DNA from: Micromonospora matsumotoense
GTDB taxonomy: Bacteria; Actinomycetota; Actinomycetes; Mycobacteriales; Micromonosporaceae
Assembly: GCF_900091525.1 (NCBI RefSeq)
Contig: NZ_FMCU01000005.1
Location: 394,849 to 458,848, forward strand
DNA length: 64,000 nt
Direction of reading: 5' to 3'
Part shown: positions 7,518-16,342 of the stretch, piece after piece
Layout of the letters: every line of letters begins with the position of its first letter
Numbering within the stretch: the stretch's first letter is position 1
Made by a program: the position numbers and the translations under genes
Notes under the pieces: model-generated
What the model saw: the letters and a program-made list of their open reading frames with translations, nothing else
What the model was told of the DNA's origin: nothing
Database searches by the model: none

Positions 7518-10500
7518 GCGACTACAAGGAACTATTCGTCCGCTGGTTGGACAAGCGAGTGACCCATGCGGGACTGGGTACGGATGACACCCACAGTTCG
7601 GTCGACCCGGCGGGCGTGTTCTGGCTCGGCCGGCTGGCCTCGGAGCAGGAGGTCGTGTCCGACAACCGGCGCGACCGTCGTATGGACCCCTGTTCGGTGG
7701 GTATGCGGATCAAACCTGCGGGGGCTGGCCCTTGGCGATTCCGCGTGTGGGTTAAAGCATACGGCTGGAACCTGGTCACCGCCGGTTCCAAGGACGGCGC
7801 CGTGCCCGAGCAGTGGCGGAAATCCGATGTCGCTCGAGCCAGTGTCGACGTTACCGTCTACCGCGACGGAAGACCGCCCAAGGTAGGTGAGGACGGCAGC
7901 GATATCCTCACGGCGGCACTCCGCCGGGCCGGTATCGGCACAGCCACCGCCGAGGTCCAAGTAGTCGATGAGTCGTGGAGAGGCTCACCTGAGCTGATCG
8001 TCACGGTCGTTAACACGACGCCGAAGTCCGAGGGCCCACGCGGCGAGCGCCACCTGTTCGAGGTAGAACTGGCGGTCCAGGGACTCAGCACGGTCCCGTT
8101 CGTGCTCGAGTCGCTGCCTGACAGCTTCCGGTACGAGCGGGAGATGCCGGCGCTGGGCATCAACTGCGGCGTCGAGGTCCGCCGAGGCGCCTTGATTACC
8201 CGGGACACGATCGTGGTGTCGACGCGGAGGCCGGAATTCTGGTTCGGTCACACTGCGGTCGATCGACTGGACCTCTCTTTCGAAGGGCTTTCCGAGGACC
8301 CGTTGCCGCGGCTGCGGCAACTGGTGGATGGCTTCGCCAAATGGGGCGCCCATGCCTGGTCGCCACAGGCATTGCGCGAGATGCGAGGGGTTGGACCGGC
8401 GTGGACGCCGGAGATGCTTACAGCGGCCGAGGATGGCCGTGCCGCCTACGAGGCGGAACTTGATCGGCTGCGTCGCGGCGTCGCGGCCTTGGAATCGTCA
8501 CCGCAACTGTTGCGGGCATACCGGTTGATGAACGAGGCCATGGGTCGTACCGCCGCCCGCCGCGGGATCCCCCGATGGCGCCCGTTCCAGGTCGGATTCC
8601 TTCTCGGCGTGCTACCGAGTCTCGTCGAGGGGCGCCGGGACTGGAACATGGTGGAGATCGTCTGGTTCGCAACCGGTGGCGGCAAGACCGAGACCTACCT
8701 GGCGCTGTTGGTCCTGGCGGTGTTTTATGACCGGCTGCGCGGCAAGCACTCCGGGATCACCGCATGGTCGCGGTTCCCGTTGCGTCTGCTGTCGCTGCAA
8801 CAGACCCAGCGGTTCGCCGACGCGCTGGGGACGGCCGAGCTCGTGCGCCGCGAGCATCGGCTTCCCGGCGATCCGATCGCGTTGGGCTACTACGTGGGGA
8901 AGGCGAGCACGCCCAACGAGATCCCGGTCGAACCCACCAAGGATAACCCGGTCGACATCGAGGACGACACGATGCCAGAGCGCTATAACGTGTTGCTCCG
9001 CTGCCCGTTCTGTGCGGCCGGCGGGACCTCCACACGATTCAACCGGCGGCTCTGGCGTCTGGAGCACGTCTGTGCGGAGGCCGACTGCCCGTCCGGCGGG
9101 GAGGCGCTGCCCCTATTCGTGGTCGACAGCGAGATCTACCGGTTCCTGCCCAGCGTGGTGATCGGCACGCTTGACAAGGCCGCGCTCATCTCGATGCAGG
9201 CCGCGATGCGCGGATTCATCCACGGTCCCGCTGGCCGCTGCCGACGGTCCGGTCACGGCTTCACCTACGCTAAGCGCGGCAGCCGACCGTCGGGATGCCT
9301 CGTCCCCGGCTGTAAGGAAAGCGCCGACATCGTCAAGCCGCACGAGCGGGCGATGTTCGCGCCATCGTTGCGGCTTCAGGATGAGCTGCACCTACTGCGT
9401 GACTCGCTAGGCGCGGTCGACTCGCACTACGAGTCGATCCTCGATGACCTGCAGGTGAAGAACACCGGCACGGACGCTCCGAAGATCATCGCCTCGTCGG
9501 CCACACTAGCGGGATACGAGCGCCAGACCAGGACCCTGTACGGCCGGGAGGGGCGGGTCTTTCCCGCCCTCGGACCGTCGGTGCATGAGAGCTTCTGGAG
9601 CAAATCGACGGACTTGGCCCTACGTCGATATGTCGCGGTTTGGCCTCGAGGGGTCACTCTCGAATGGGTCTCTGACCGCACCATCACCGTCCTGCAACAG
9701 TCCGTACGGCGGCTACTCACCGAGCCGGAGGTGGTGTGCGCGCAAGCGGGCATCGATCCGAGTCACGCCGACGAGTTGCTGCGTCTGTACGGCACCAACG
9801 TGATCTACGGCAACACCGTCAAGGACGTCGAGGCCGCCCGCCGTTCAATGGGTGCCCAGGTGCCCGTCGAGCCCCTCAACACGGTCTCGCTCACCGGCCA
9901 GACTCCGTTCGACGAGGTCCGCTCGGCGATCGCCACCCTCGCCGATCCCCCTGCGGACTTCGGGGAGCGCGTGCATGTCGTCACCGCCTCGTCGATGTTC
10001 TCCCACGGCGTCGACATCGACCGGCTCAACGTTATGACCGTGCTCGGCGTGCCCCTGACTACGGCGGAGTTCATCCAAACCACAGCCCGCGTGGGGCGGA
10101 GCCACCCCGGGCTGGTCTACGTGCTGCACAAGATCGGCCGTGAGCGTGACGCCGGCGTCTACAGCCACTTTCAGGCGTTCGTAGAGCACGGCGACCGGCT
10201 TGTCGAACCGGTCCCGGTTACCCGTAGCAGCCGCAAGGTACTCGACTTGACCAGTATCGCCGCTATCGAGGCTCGGCGCCTGTTCTTCCACGAACCCCGG
10301 TCCGAGCGCACCCGGCTGACGACGACCGACCTTCTGCGCGAATACCACAGCACTGTCCTGACCACTGTGGATGACGAAACCAAGGCATTACGGGAGATGC
10401 TAGGTATCCGCGATGACGAGCACCTGCTCGACGATGACCTGCGCCGTGTCGTCGAGGTCTACTTCACCAAGCTCAACGATCTCGGGTTGGGCGCCAAGTG

Positions 10501-10579
10501 GCCCCACGACCTCTTGCACCGCCGCCCGATGACGTCTCTGCGCGACGTCGAGACCCAAATCCCCATCAGCGACGACTAG
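7514..10579 (+). CDS. drmA: DrmA-like helicase (DISARM-type)
   Basis: 1021 aa. Divergent SF2 helicase: Walker A FATGGGKTET near 390, motif II variant QDELHLL near 622 instead of DEAH, motif III-like ASSATLAG, and C-terminal motifs SHGVDIDRLN and TARVGRSHPG near 840-860. Cys clusters near 496-525 (RCPFC then C-x5-C) and 575-603 suggest zinc binding between the helicase lobes. The ELH variant of motif II and the pairing with a DUF1998 protein are hallmarks of DrmA, which in DISARM restricts incoming phage DNA. It is coupled to the sigma factor upstream and followed 10 bp later by the DrmB-like gene. Confidence 0.85.
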   Translation: MSDYKELFVRWLDKRVTHAGLGTDDTHSSVDPAGVFWLGRLASEQEVVSDNRRDRRMDPCSVGMRIKPAGAGPWRFRVWVKAYGWNLVTAGSKDGAVPEQWRKSDVARASVDVTVYRDGRPPKVGEDGSDILTAALRRAGIGTATAEVQVVDESWRGSPELIVTVVNTTPKSEGPRGERHLFEVELAVQGLSTVPFVLESLPDSFRYEREMPALGINCGVEVRRGALITRDTIVVSTRRPEFWFGHTAVDRLDLSFEGLSEDPLPRLRQLVDGFAKWGAHAWSPQALREMRGVGPAWTPEMLTAAEDGRAAYEAELDRLRRGVAALESSPQLLRAYRLMNEAMGRTAARRGIPRWRPFQVGFLLGVLPSLVEGRRDWNMVEIVWFATGGGKTETYLALLVLAVFYDRLRGKHSGITAWSRFPLRLLSLQQTQRFADALGTAELVRREHRLPGDPIALGYYVGKASTPNEIPVEPTKDNPVDIEDDTMPERYNVLLRCPFCAAGGTSTRFNRRLWRLEHVCAEADCPSGGEALPLFVVDSEIYRFLPSVVIGTLDKAALISMQAAMRGFIHGPAGRCRRSGHGFTYAKRGSRPSGCLVPGCKESADIVKPHERAMFAPSLRLQDELHLLRDSLGAVDSHYESILDDLQVKNTGTDAPKIIASSATLAGYERQTRTLYGREGRVFPALGPSVHESFWSKSTDLALRRYVAVWPRGVTLEWVSDRTITVLQQSVRRLLTEPEVVCAQAGIDPSHADELLRLYGTNVIYGNTVKDVEAARRSMGAQVPVEPLNTVSLTGQTPFDEVRSAIATLADPPADFGERVHVVTASSMFSHGVDIDRLNVMTVLGVPLTTAEFIQTTARVGRSHPGLVYVLHKIGRERDAGVYSHFQAFVEHGDRLVEPVPVTRSSRKVLDLTSIAAIEARRLFFHEPRSERTRLTTTDLLREYHSTVLTTVDDETKALREMLGIRDDEHLLDDDLRRVVEVYFTKLNDLGLGAKWPHDLLHRRPMTSLRDVETQIPISDD

Positions 10580-10589
10580 GAGCACTCCG

Positions 10590-12314
10590 GTGAAGGACAT
10601 GCGCAGCGGCACCCAGGTGCTCTACGGCCTACTTCCCGAGCAGACGGCCGATCTGCAAGGCGGCATTTGGAAGACCGTCGAATGGCGCGACCCGATCCCG
10701 GTCGACGTGGACGAGGCAGCCATCAGGCAACGTCTAGAGGCTGAGATCCTCGGCTGGACCAAAGACCAGGGCGCGGTCCGCGCTTCCCGGGCACTCGACG
10801 TTGAGGTCGTCAAGGTCAACGAGAGCCGTGGGGTCAAGGTTGAACGCTTCCCCGAGATATACATCTGCCGCCGGTGCCGACGCGTAGAAAGCACCCGCGC
10901 CCGCGACTGTGCGTGCGGCGCTCACAACCTATGGCAGCAGAGCCACTTCGTCGGCTACCACGAATGTGGCCGGCTTGAGGAACCCCGTGTACCACGTTGT
11001 GACCGCCATAACCAGGTCAGCATGGATTACCAGCCCACAATCGACGCCAGCAAGATCCTTTTTAGGTGCCCCGTCTGTGACAAGCACCTGCATCGCGGCT
11101 TTCCCTTCCGGCGCTGCCCCTGCGGCCGTCAATGGGGCAAACGCGGCTCCCACGCGCTCGCCTTCACCGTGCATCGTTCCGCCAGCGTCTACTCGCCGCA
11201 GAGCTTCGTCGTCATTAATCCCGGCAACAAACGGCGACTCATCGAGATCACAGAGGCGGGCGGCCCGCGACGCGCGCTCACCTGGCTGCTAAACGGCATG
11301 ATCGAAGACCGGCCTAGCGAACGTCGGCACACCACCGGTTCGCTGGTCGATCAGCTCGTCGCCAGCGGCGTCTCCCGAGCTGTCGCCGAGCAGATGGCCA
11401 GCCTCGCTGCCAACCATGGCGAACTCACCAGCGAGGACGACCTCGGCCCGCTGGGAACCGCGCCAAGTGATCGACTCCTGCGGGCCGAACGCGAGGCGAC
11501 CGATCTCGCGCTGGCGACCTTCGACGGCCGCGTCCGGGTCACGGACCTGCTTACCGACGGCGTTCCCCCAGCCATGCGAGACCGATACTCCAACGGCTAC
11601 CCCGCCGCCATCCGCCGTGCCGGTCTTGAGACCGTCGAGTTGGCTGACCGATTTCCCGTCATGCGCGCCGTTTACGGATTCACCCGGGGCGGCACCACAC
11701 CTGGCGAAGTGAGCCTCAATCTCTTTAGCGGCAAACGAGGTCGCCGCGTCTACGCCGACCCTCAGCAGTCCGAGGCGCTCATGTTCCGCCTCGACCCCGA
11801 ACTGATCCGCCGCTGGCTCAACGACCGCCACCATCGCCTTCCGGAGGCGACTGACCTGCGGGGCACCCGGGCCGCCATCGCCAGCGCGATCGACTTGCCG
11901 GACCGATTCAACGAACAACCGGGCGAAACGACCGTCGGTGCGGACCTGCTCACCCTCGTACACACCTACGCGCACCGAGTCATCCGTCAGCTCTCCGTCT
12001 TCGCTGGCGTCGATCGCGAGAGCCTGGGCGAGTATCTGCTCCCCACCCACGGCACCTTCTTCGTCTTCGCGGCGGCACGCGGTGACTTCGTGCTCGGCGG
12101 CCTGCAGGCGGTCTTCGAGAATGACCTGAGGGACTTCCTCGATGCCGTCGTGGACGCCGAGCACCGCTGCCCCCTCGATCCTGCCTGTGAGCGCAACGGC
12201 GGTGCCTGCCATGCCTGCTCGCATCTGGGGGAGCCGGTATGTGGCCACTTCAACCGGTACCTGCGCCGAGACGCCCTCTTCGGCCCGGCTGGTTACCTCG
12301 GGCTCACCCGCTAG
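10590..12314 (+). CDS. drmB: DrmB-like DUF1998 zinc protein
   Basis: 574 aa. Cys-rich modules: C-x2-C-x12-C-x-C near 92-112, CPVC/CPCG near 161-183, and a C-terminal DUF1998-type cluster near 527-553 (CPLDPAC, CHAC, CGHFNR). DrmB is the second core DISARM subunit and works with DrmA. GTG start at 10590 with AGGAG just upstream, overlapping the DrmA stop. The 3' end overlaps the convergent vsr gene by 11 bp, so the two operons meet without spacer. No DrmC (phospholipase D nuclease) gene follows. Confidence 0.85.
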   Translation: MKDMRSGTQVLYGLLPEQTADLQGGIWKTVEWRDPIPVDVDEAAIRQRLEAEILGWTKDQGAVRASRALDVEVVKVNESRGVKVERFPEIYICRRCRRVESTRARDCACGAHNLWQQSHFVGYHECGRLEEPRVPRCDRHNQVSMDYQPTIDASKILFRCPVCDKHLHRGFPFRRCPCGRQWGKRGSHALAFTVHRSASVYSPQSFVVINPGNKRRLIEITEAGGPRRALTWLLNGMIEDRPSERRHTTGSLVDQLVASGVSRAVAEQMASLAANHGELTSEDDLGPLGTAPSDRLLRAEREATDLALATFDGRVRVTDLLTDGVPPAMRDRYSNGYPAAIRRAGLETVELADRFPVMRAVYGFTRGGTTPGEVSLNLFSGKRGRRVYADPQQSEALMFRLDPELIRRWLNDRHHRLPEATDLRGTRAAIASAIDLPDRFNEQPGETTVGADLLTLVHTYAHRVIRQLSVFAGVDRESLGEYLLPTHGTFFVFAAARGDFVLGGLQAVFENDLRDFLDAVVDAEHRCPLDPACERNGGACHACSHLGEPVCGHFNRYLRRDALFGPAGYLGLTR

Positions 12315-12765
12315 GACCAGGCTGCTGCGTCCGGGCCTCGAGTACCGCGGCCCGGACGCGCTGGGCGCCGGCCGCCGCGTCCTCATGCTCCCAGATGCGA
12401 ACGACCGTCCACCCCGCCGCCCGCAACTGAGTGTCAGTCTCGTCATCACGCCGCCGATTACCGGTGATCTTCGCTGACCAGAACGCCTCGTTCTGACGTG
12501 CCGGCCGGTAGTGCTCGGGGCAGCCATGCCAGTAACAGCCGTCGACGAACACGGCGACCCGCGCCTTGGTGAAAACGAGGTCCGCCGTGCGGCGTAGGGA
12601 GGGAACTGGCCGGGCACCGACGCGGTAACGCAGTCCTAGTGACCAGACCGCGCGGCGGATACGCATCTCCGGGAGGGTGTCGCGGCCGCGATTGCCACGC
12701 ATGACTCTGACGATCGACTCCGATGAGGCCGCAGGTCTTGACGCGGCTGCGGCGTCAGAGCTCAC
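12304..12765 (-). CDS. vsr: Very short patch repair endonuclease (Vsr)
   Basis: 153 aa. The core has RRTADLVF (catalytic Asp62), VDGCYWHGCPEH (H80, C82, H85 metal/zinc residues) and the conserved end of the fold, VVRIWEHED. Vsr nicks 5' of T in T:G mismatches created by deamination of 5-methylcytosine and commonly sits beside a C5 methyltransferase, as here. The GTG start overlaps the methyltransferase 3' end by 11 bp, indicating coupling. In this context it may only protect the host from mutagenic methylation or may supply a nuclease to the DISARM-like machinery; the first role is established for the family, the second is speculation. Confidence 0.9.
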   Translation of the reverse strand: MSSDAAAASRPAASSESIVRVMRGNRGRDTLPEMRIRRAVWSLGLRYRVGARPVPSLRRTADLVFTKARVAVFVDGCYWHGCPEHYRPARQNEAFWSAKITGNRRRDDETDTQLRAAGWTVVRIWEHEDAAAGAQRVRAAVLEARTQQPGPSG

Positions 12766-14059
12766 CGTCGCCCGAGACCTGTGCGGAGTCGTCCGGCGCC
12801 TGACCAGGTCTCAGCTGAACACGTACCGAGTCGCCGATGGCCTTCGCCAGGTCCACCGGCACGGCGTTGCCCAACTGTCGCATCTGCGGGCCACGCGTCC
12901 CGTCGAACGTCCAGTCGTCGGGGAAGGTCATCAAGCGAGCGACCTCACGGACGGTCAGGTAGCGATAGCGCCCCAGGCTGTCATTCACCGTTAGTTCGCC
13001 ACCCGCTACTCCATGAACTCCCGCTTTGATCGTCTTCGATGGCCAGTCGAGGTCGCTGGGCTGATGGCCGCGATATGGTCGGGCACCAGGCCAGCCGACA
13101 TGATGCTCCGGACCGGGCGAGGGTTTGCGGTTGAGTTCGGGCTCCACAAGCTCGTTCGGGAAGCGGAGCGCATCCCGTACGGTCCGCCACGGTTGCCTAT
13201 CGTCGGGCAGCGTTGGCGTCAACGTCGCGGTGAACTCGTCTCTAGGCGTGATCCCATGCCTGTCCCAATACCCACCCTCGATCAAGTCGTTCACCAGGCT
13301 GGCTTTGCTGTGCGACGGAGTGGGGGGCTTCCAGCCGTCGATGCCAAGGTTGGCCCGATAGGCGACAATGAACAGCCGCCTCCTGATCTGCGGAACACCG
13401 AAGTCGGCGGCGTTCAGGATCGCGGTCCGGACTACGTAGCGGTCGCCGTCCGGCACGTCTCCGTCGTCTAGTCGCTTCTTCAGACGCTGGTGGTGCCGCC
13501 GCCAATCCTCGTCGGGCTTACGGGCCTCATGGGGCAGGCGCAAGCCGTCGAGGATGTAGTCGTAGTAGTCCTTGAATGATGGGCGTGTCAGACCCACCAC
13601 GTTCTCGGCGATGACAACCTTGGGCCGCACTTGGTGAGTGACGCGGAACATCTCAGGCCAGAGATTGCGTTCCCCGCCAATCTTCTCCTCGATGTCCTGC
13701 TTTTTACCCGCGATACTCCAAGGTTGACAAGGGACACCCCCGGCAAGAACATCCACTTTCCCCTCAAAGAGGGTGAAGTTGACATCTTGAACCTTGCCCT
13801 CAATCAGAGGCCATTCGGCGCCTGTTGTTGGTATCGCGTGCGCTGCCGCAGCCAAGTCGGGGCAGTCCTTGGCGCGGTTGTTCCTCAGGGACTCACAGGC
13901 CCGTTGGTAAAGCTCGACGGCTAGGCGGTGGCGGTAGCCAGCGCGATGCAGACCCTCGGCGAGCCCTCCGGCGCCGGTGAACAGCTCTATACTGGTCAGA
14001 GGCTCGGCGTCGTTCTCAGGATGCCCTGAACCATTAGAACGTTTGTTCACTACCATCAC
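12755..14059 (-). CDS. dcm: DNA (cytosine-5) methyltransferase
   Basis: 434 aa with C5-MTase motifs in canonical order: SAM motif I ELFTGAGG (25-32), catalytic motif IV GGVPCQPW (Cys111), motif VI AENVVGL (152), motif VIII PQIRRRLFIVAYR, a target-recognition region of ~100 residues, and motif X QLGNAVPV. It is the modification enzyme of the adjacent block and corresponds in role to DrmMII of class 2 DISARM. Start is GTG 14059 or ATG 14056, with an AGGG site upstream. The recognition sequence cannot be read from the sequence. vsr follows with overlap. Confidence 0.9.
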   Translation of the reverse strand: MMVVNKRSNGSGHPENDAEPLTSIELFTGAGGLAEGLHRAGYRHRLAVELYQRACESLRNNRAKDCPDLAAAAHAIPTTGAEWPLIEGKVQDVNFTLFEGKVDVLAGGVPCQPWSIAGKKQDIEEKIGGERNLWPEMFRVTHQVRPKVVIAENVVGLTRPSFKDYYDYILDGLRLPHEARKPDEDWRRHHQRLKKRLDDGDVPDGDRYVVRTAILNAADFGVPQIRRRLFIVAYRANLGIDGWKPPTPSHSKASLVNDLIEGGYWDRHGITPRDEFTATLTPTLPDDRQPWRTVRDALRFPNELVEPELNRKPSPGPEHHVGWPGARPYRGHQPSDLDWPSKTIKAGVHGVAGGELTVNDSLGRYRYLTVREVARLMTFPDDWTFDGTRGPQMRQLGNAVPVDLAKAIGDSVRVQLRPGQAPDDSAQVSGDGEL

Positions 14060-14310
14060 CGGTACCCTACAGCCGCCTCAGCCATCATGTAGCCCCCGCA
14101 TGACCAGTTCCAGCGCTGGCCGCTCACATCCAACAGGCCATCTCGCACGGATTCAAGTCGTCCACGCGATCGACCGGCCCTGCGAGGTGGTGCGCGGCGA
14201 CTACGATTAGCCCAGGTGGCATGCGCTTGCGTGCAGCGGCCTGACACCTAGGCGCCGGGGCATACATAGCACACATGGTGTTTTCGGCACTGGTCAGCGG
14301 GTGACCAAGG
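14060..14310. other. Intergenic DNA upstream of dcm
   Basis: No gene recognised. It carries the dcm/vsr promoter on the minus strand and merges into the heptamer-rich array that starts near 14314. Confidence 0.3.
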
Positions 14311-14313
14311 CGG

Positions 14314-15051
14314 CTGTCAGCGCCCCGGCGACCAGGTACGGACCGAAGGCGATGCTGCGCACGGCGCAGCGCCAGGACCGGACGCTTCAGCGGTAAACGA
14401 CGATCATCCGACTGATCGCTGACAGGGCGGCTCTGACAGCGCCCACTGTCGGAGGCCCGTCAGGCTGTGAGCGTGCTTGTCAGAGCACCGAGAGCAGTTG
14501 TCGGACCGACGGCCTCTGTCAGAGCCGCCGTCGCGGCGCGGTGACATCTGTCAGCGTGGGCTCCGCCATGACGGCGGACCTCTGACAGAAGTCGACCCCG
14601 GAAGACAGTGACAGCGCCACGACGACTGTCAAGGGCTACGTCGACGAGTCGGAGGGCTGACAGTGCCGGGCCAACCGGCGATCCCGCCGGTCCTGCTCTC
14701 TGTGCGGCCGGAGGCGGTGAGGCATGGCTCCCTACAGGAGGTATTTCGGCCTGCCCGGCCGGCCGGGCAGGCCGAAATACCGCGAGCCCAGCGGGTGGAC
14801 TGTGAGCAGCAGTGGCCAGCGTCTTTTGTCTGTTCTGTCAGGTCGCCGTGGCCTTGTGAGCCGCTGTCAGAGGGCTGTGAGTCCGGGAAGTGTTCGCCAG
14901 AGCTGACAGAGCCCGGTTTGGGGGTGTGAGCGCATCGTGACTGGTGATCATGGCCGACGGCCAGCCGGTCGATGCGGATGACCTCAGCCCGCCTGGCCAG
15001 TCGCTGCAGCGATTTTCTCCACGTCTCGTGCCGGGTTCCCATCGCTCTGTC
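14314..15051. repeat. Array of CTGTCAG/CTGACAG heptamers
   Basis: At least ten exact CTGTCAG or CTGACAG copies in both orientations lie in ~740 bp, for example at 14314, 14419, 14433, 14516, 14548, 14582, 14657, 14835, 14864, 14903 and 15045, with several near-matches (TGTCGG, GACAGT). Chance expectation for the pair of 7-mers is about 0.1. Spacing is irregular, so this is not a CRISPR array or simple tandem repeat. Three more copies lie at 21724-21848. It could be iterons of a replication or transfer origin, or operator sites for a repressor of the neighbouring xis-int module. Confidence 0.75.
14740..14781. promoter_or_regulatory. Perfect 42-bp palindrome
   Basis: Two 21-bp arms (14740-14760 and 14761-14781) are exact reverse complements with no spacer. 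The outer part is AT-containing (GGTATTTCGG) and the centre is CCCGGCCGGCCGGG. It lies inside the heptamer array, in non-coding DNA, with no T-tract after it. A dimeric-protein binding site, cruciform, origin element or bidirectional terminator are all possible. Confidence 0.7.
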
Positions 15052-15158
15052 AGGGGGGCAGACAGTGGTCGGCCACGTCACCGCCGTCCGCCGGCGTCAC
15101 CTACGACACGTGGCGCTGCGCGGACGTGGTGGCCGGCGACGAAGGTTGTCGGCTGTGG

Positions 15159-15693
15159 CTACCGCCGTCGGGGTCCCCACCACGGCAGGATGGGCGGCAG
15201 CTCGGCCAGGGGATTGCTGGGTCGTCTCAGCGCGGCGGACCCGTCGTCGCCGTCCCAGCGGCGGCCGTACTGGTCCGGCATGTCGCCCCAGCCCCGGTAC
15301 GGGGTGGGCTGGGCGGCCATCAGGCCGAGTTCGTCGAGTGGGTCGATGCGGTGGTCGGCGACGGTACACAGGTGGGCCCAGTCGTCGCCCATGTCGAACA
15401 CGTAGGCGAACTGATCACCTGGCGAGTCGGCTCAGTGCGGTCCTGTCGCTGTCCACCGTGCCGTCCGGTGTGTCTTCCCACGTTCGGAAGGAGCAGACCG
15501 GGGTCTGGTCGGCCAGGGTGAACAGCCGTAGGTGCGCGAGGTCCCAGCGGGCGAAGGCCAGGTCGATGGCCGTGCCCAGTTGCTCGAACGTGTGCGACCT
15601 GGCGGCGGCGAGGATCCGGCCCGGCCGGGGCCAGTAGTCCTCGCCCCGCCCGGAGACGAGTTCGACCCGGATCGACAGCCACGTCCTGGCCAC
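15159..15693 (-). pseudogene. pRiA4b ORF-3-like (IS1096 passenger TnpR-like) gene, frameshifted
   Basis: The first part (15415-15693) encodes MARTWLSIRVELVSGRG...DLAFARWDLAHLRLF and ends in ALSRLAR-stop. The second part, in another frame, continues with GDQFAYVFDMGDDWAHLCTV and ends in LPPILPWWG (15159). Together they are one pRiA4b ORF-3-like protein, and a single-base loss near 15415-15420 explains the break. The family often travels with plasmids and integrating elements; its function is unknown. A sequencing error at one position would be the trivial alternative. Confidence 0.7.
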
Positions 15694-15843
15694 CGTTCAC
15701 CTCCCGCTGCCGCCGGCCGACCACGCTACCGCTGCACCACGGCCCTTACCGCAGGACACGCCTCGCACCATTCAGACCCGGCGTCCTTAGTCGCCGGGTC
15801 TATCACCATGCCACCGCGAGTTCCTTCATCAGGGAGACCGACC

Positions 15844-16167
15844 ATGCGACCGCCACGACGAACCCGAACCGCTGTACCCGCCGCCGATGAGGCGTCCCGC
15901 CGTGAGGAGCGGCAGGCGTGGACCGCCGAGCGGATCCGCGCGTTGGGTCCGAGCACGGACCTCGCCACGGCCGCCGCCGTCCTGGGCATGTCCCGGTCGG
16001 CTGCCTACAAGTTGGCCCGCCGTGACGCGTTTCCCACGCCGCTGTACCGGGTCGGTGCCCGCTACCGGGTGCCGACCGCGCCGATCCTGGCCATGCTGCA
16101 CCTGCCGCATCCGACCGGTCCCGGGCCGGACGCAGGGGACGCCGGCAGCGTCGGGGACCCGCCCTGA
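15844..16167 (+). CDS. xis: Excisionase-like helix-turn-helix protein
   Basis: 107 aa. The middle (DLATAAAVLGMSRSAAYKLA, then FPTPLYRVGARYRVP) is a MerR/excisionase-type winged HTH like those preceding integrases in actinomycete integrative elements. ATG 15844 follows AGGGAG at 15831-15836. An in-frame ATG at 15808 is less likely. It lies ~175 bp upstream of the integrase in the same orientation, the classic xis-int order. It should bind att DNA and favour excision. Confidence 0.8.
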   Translation: MRPPRRTRTAVPAADEASRREERQAWTAERIRALGPSTDLATAAAVLGMSRSAAYKLARRDAFPTPLYRVGARYRVPTAPILAMLHLPHPTGPGPDAGDAGSVGDPP

Positions 16168-16342
16168 CCGCCTCCGCGCTGCCCTCCGGTTCGCCGGGAC
16201 CGGCGGGCGGACCCCGCCGGCCGCAGCGTCGACCCTGCCGATGGCCGGTGTCCGTCGATGACTTGATCGTCGCGGCGTGTCACGCGTGGATGTCGATCGA
16301 CAAACCGATGCCGCACCACGAACCCGAGGAGCACCACAAGCT

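Noticed and set aside
11289..12617. 442-codon minus-strand open frame
   Set aside because: Antisense to the DrmB-like gene with its Cys clusters; no domain in its own translation.
1287..14059. Canonical class 1 or 2 DISARM
   Set aside because: DrmA, DrmB and a C5-MTase fit, but no DrmC phospholipase-D nuclease, DrmD or DrmE is recognisable, and several extra genes are present.
14314..15051. CRISPR array
   Set aside because: Repeats are only 7 bp, in both orientations and irregularly spaced, with no cas genes in the window.
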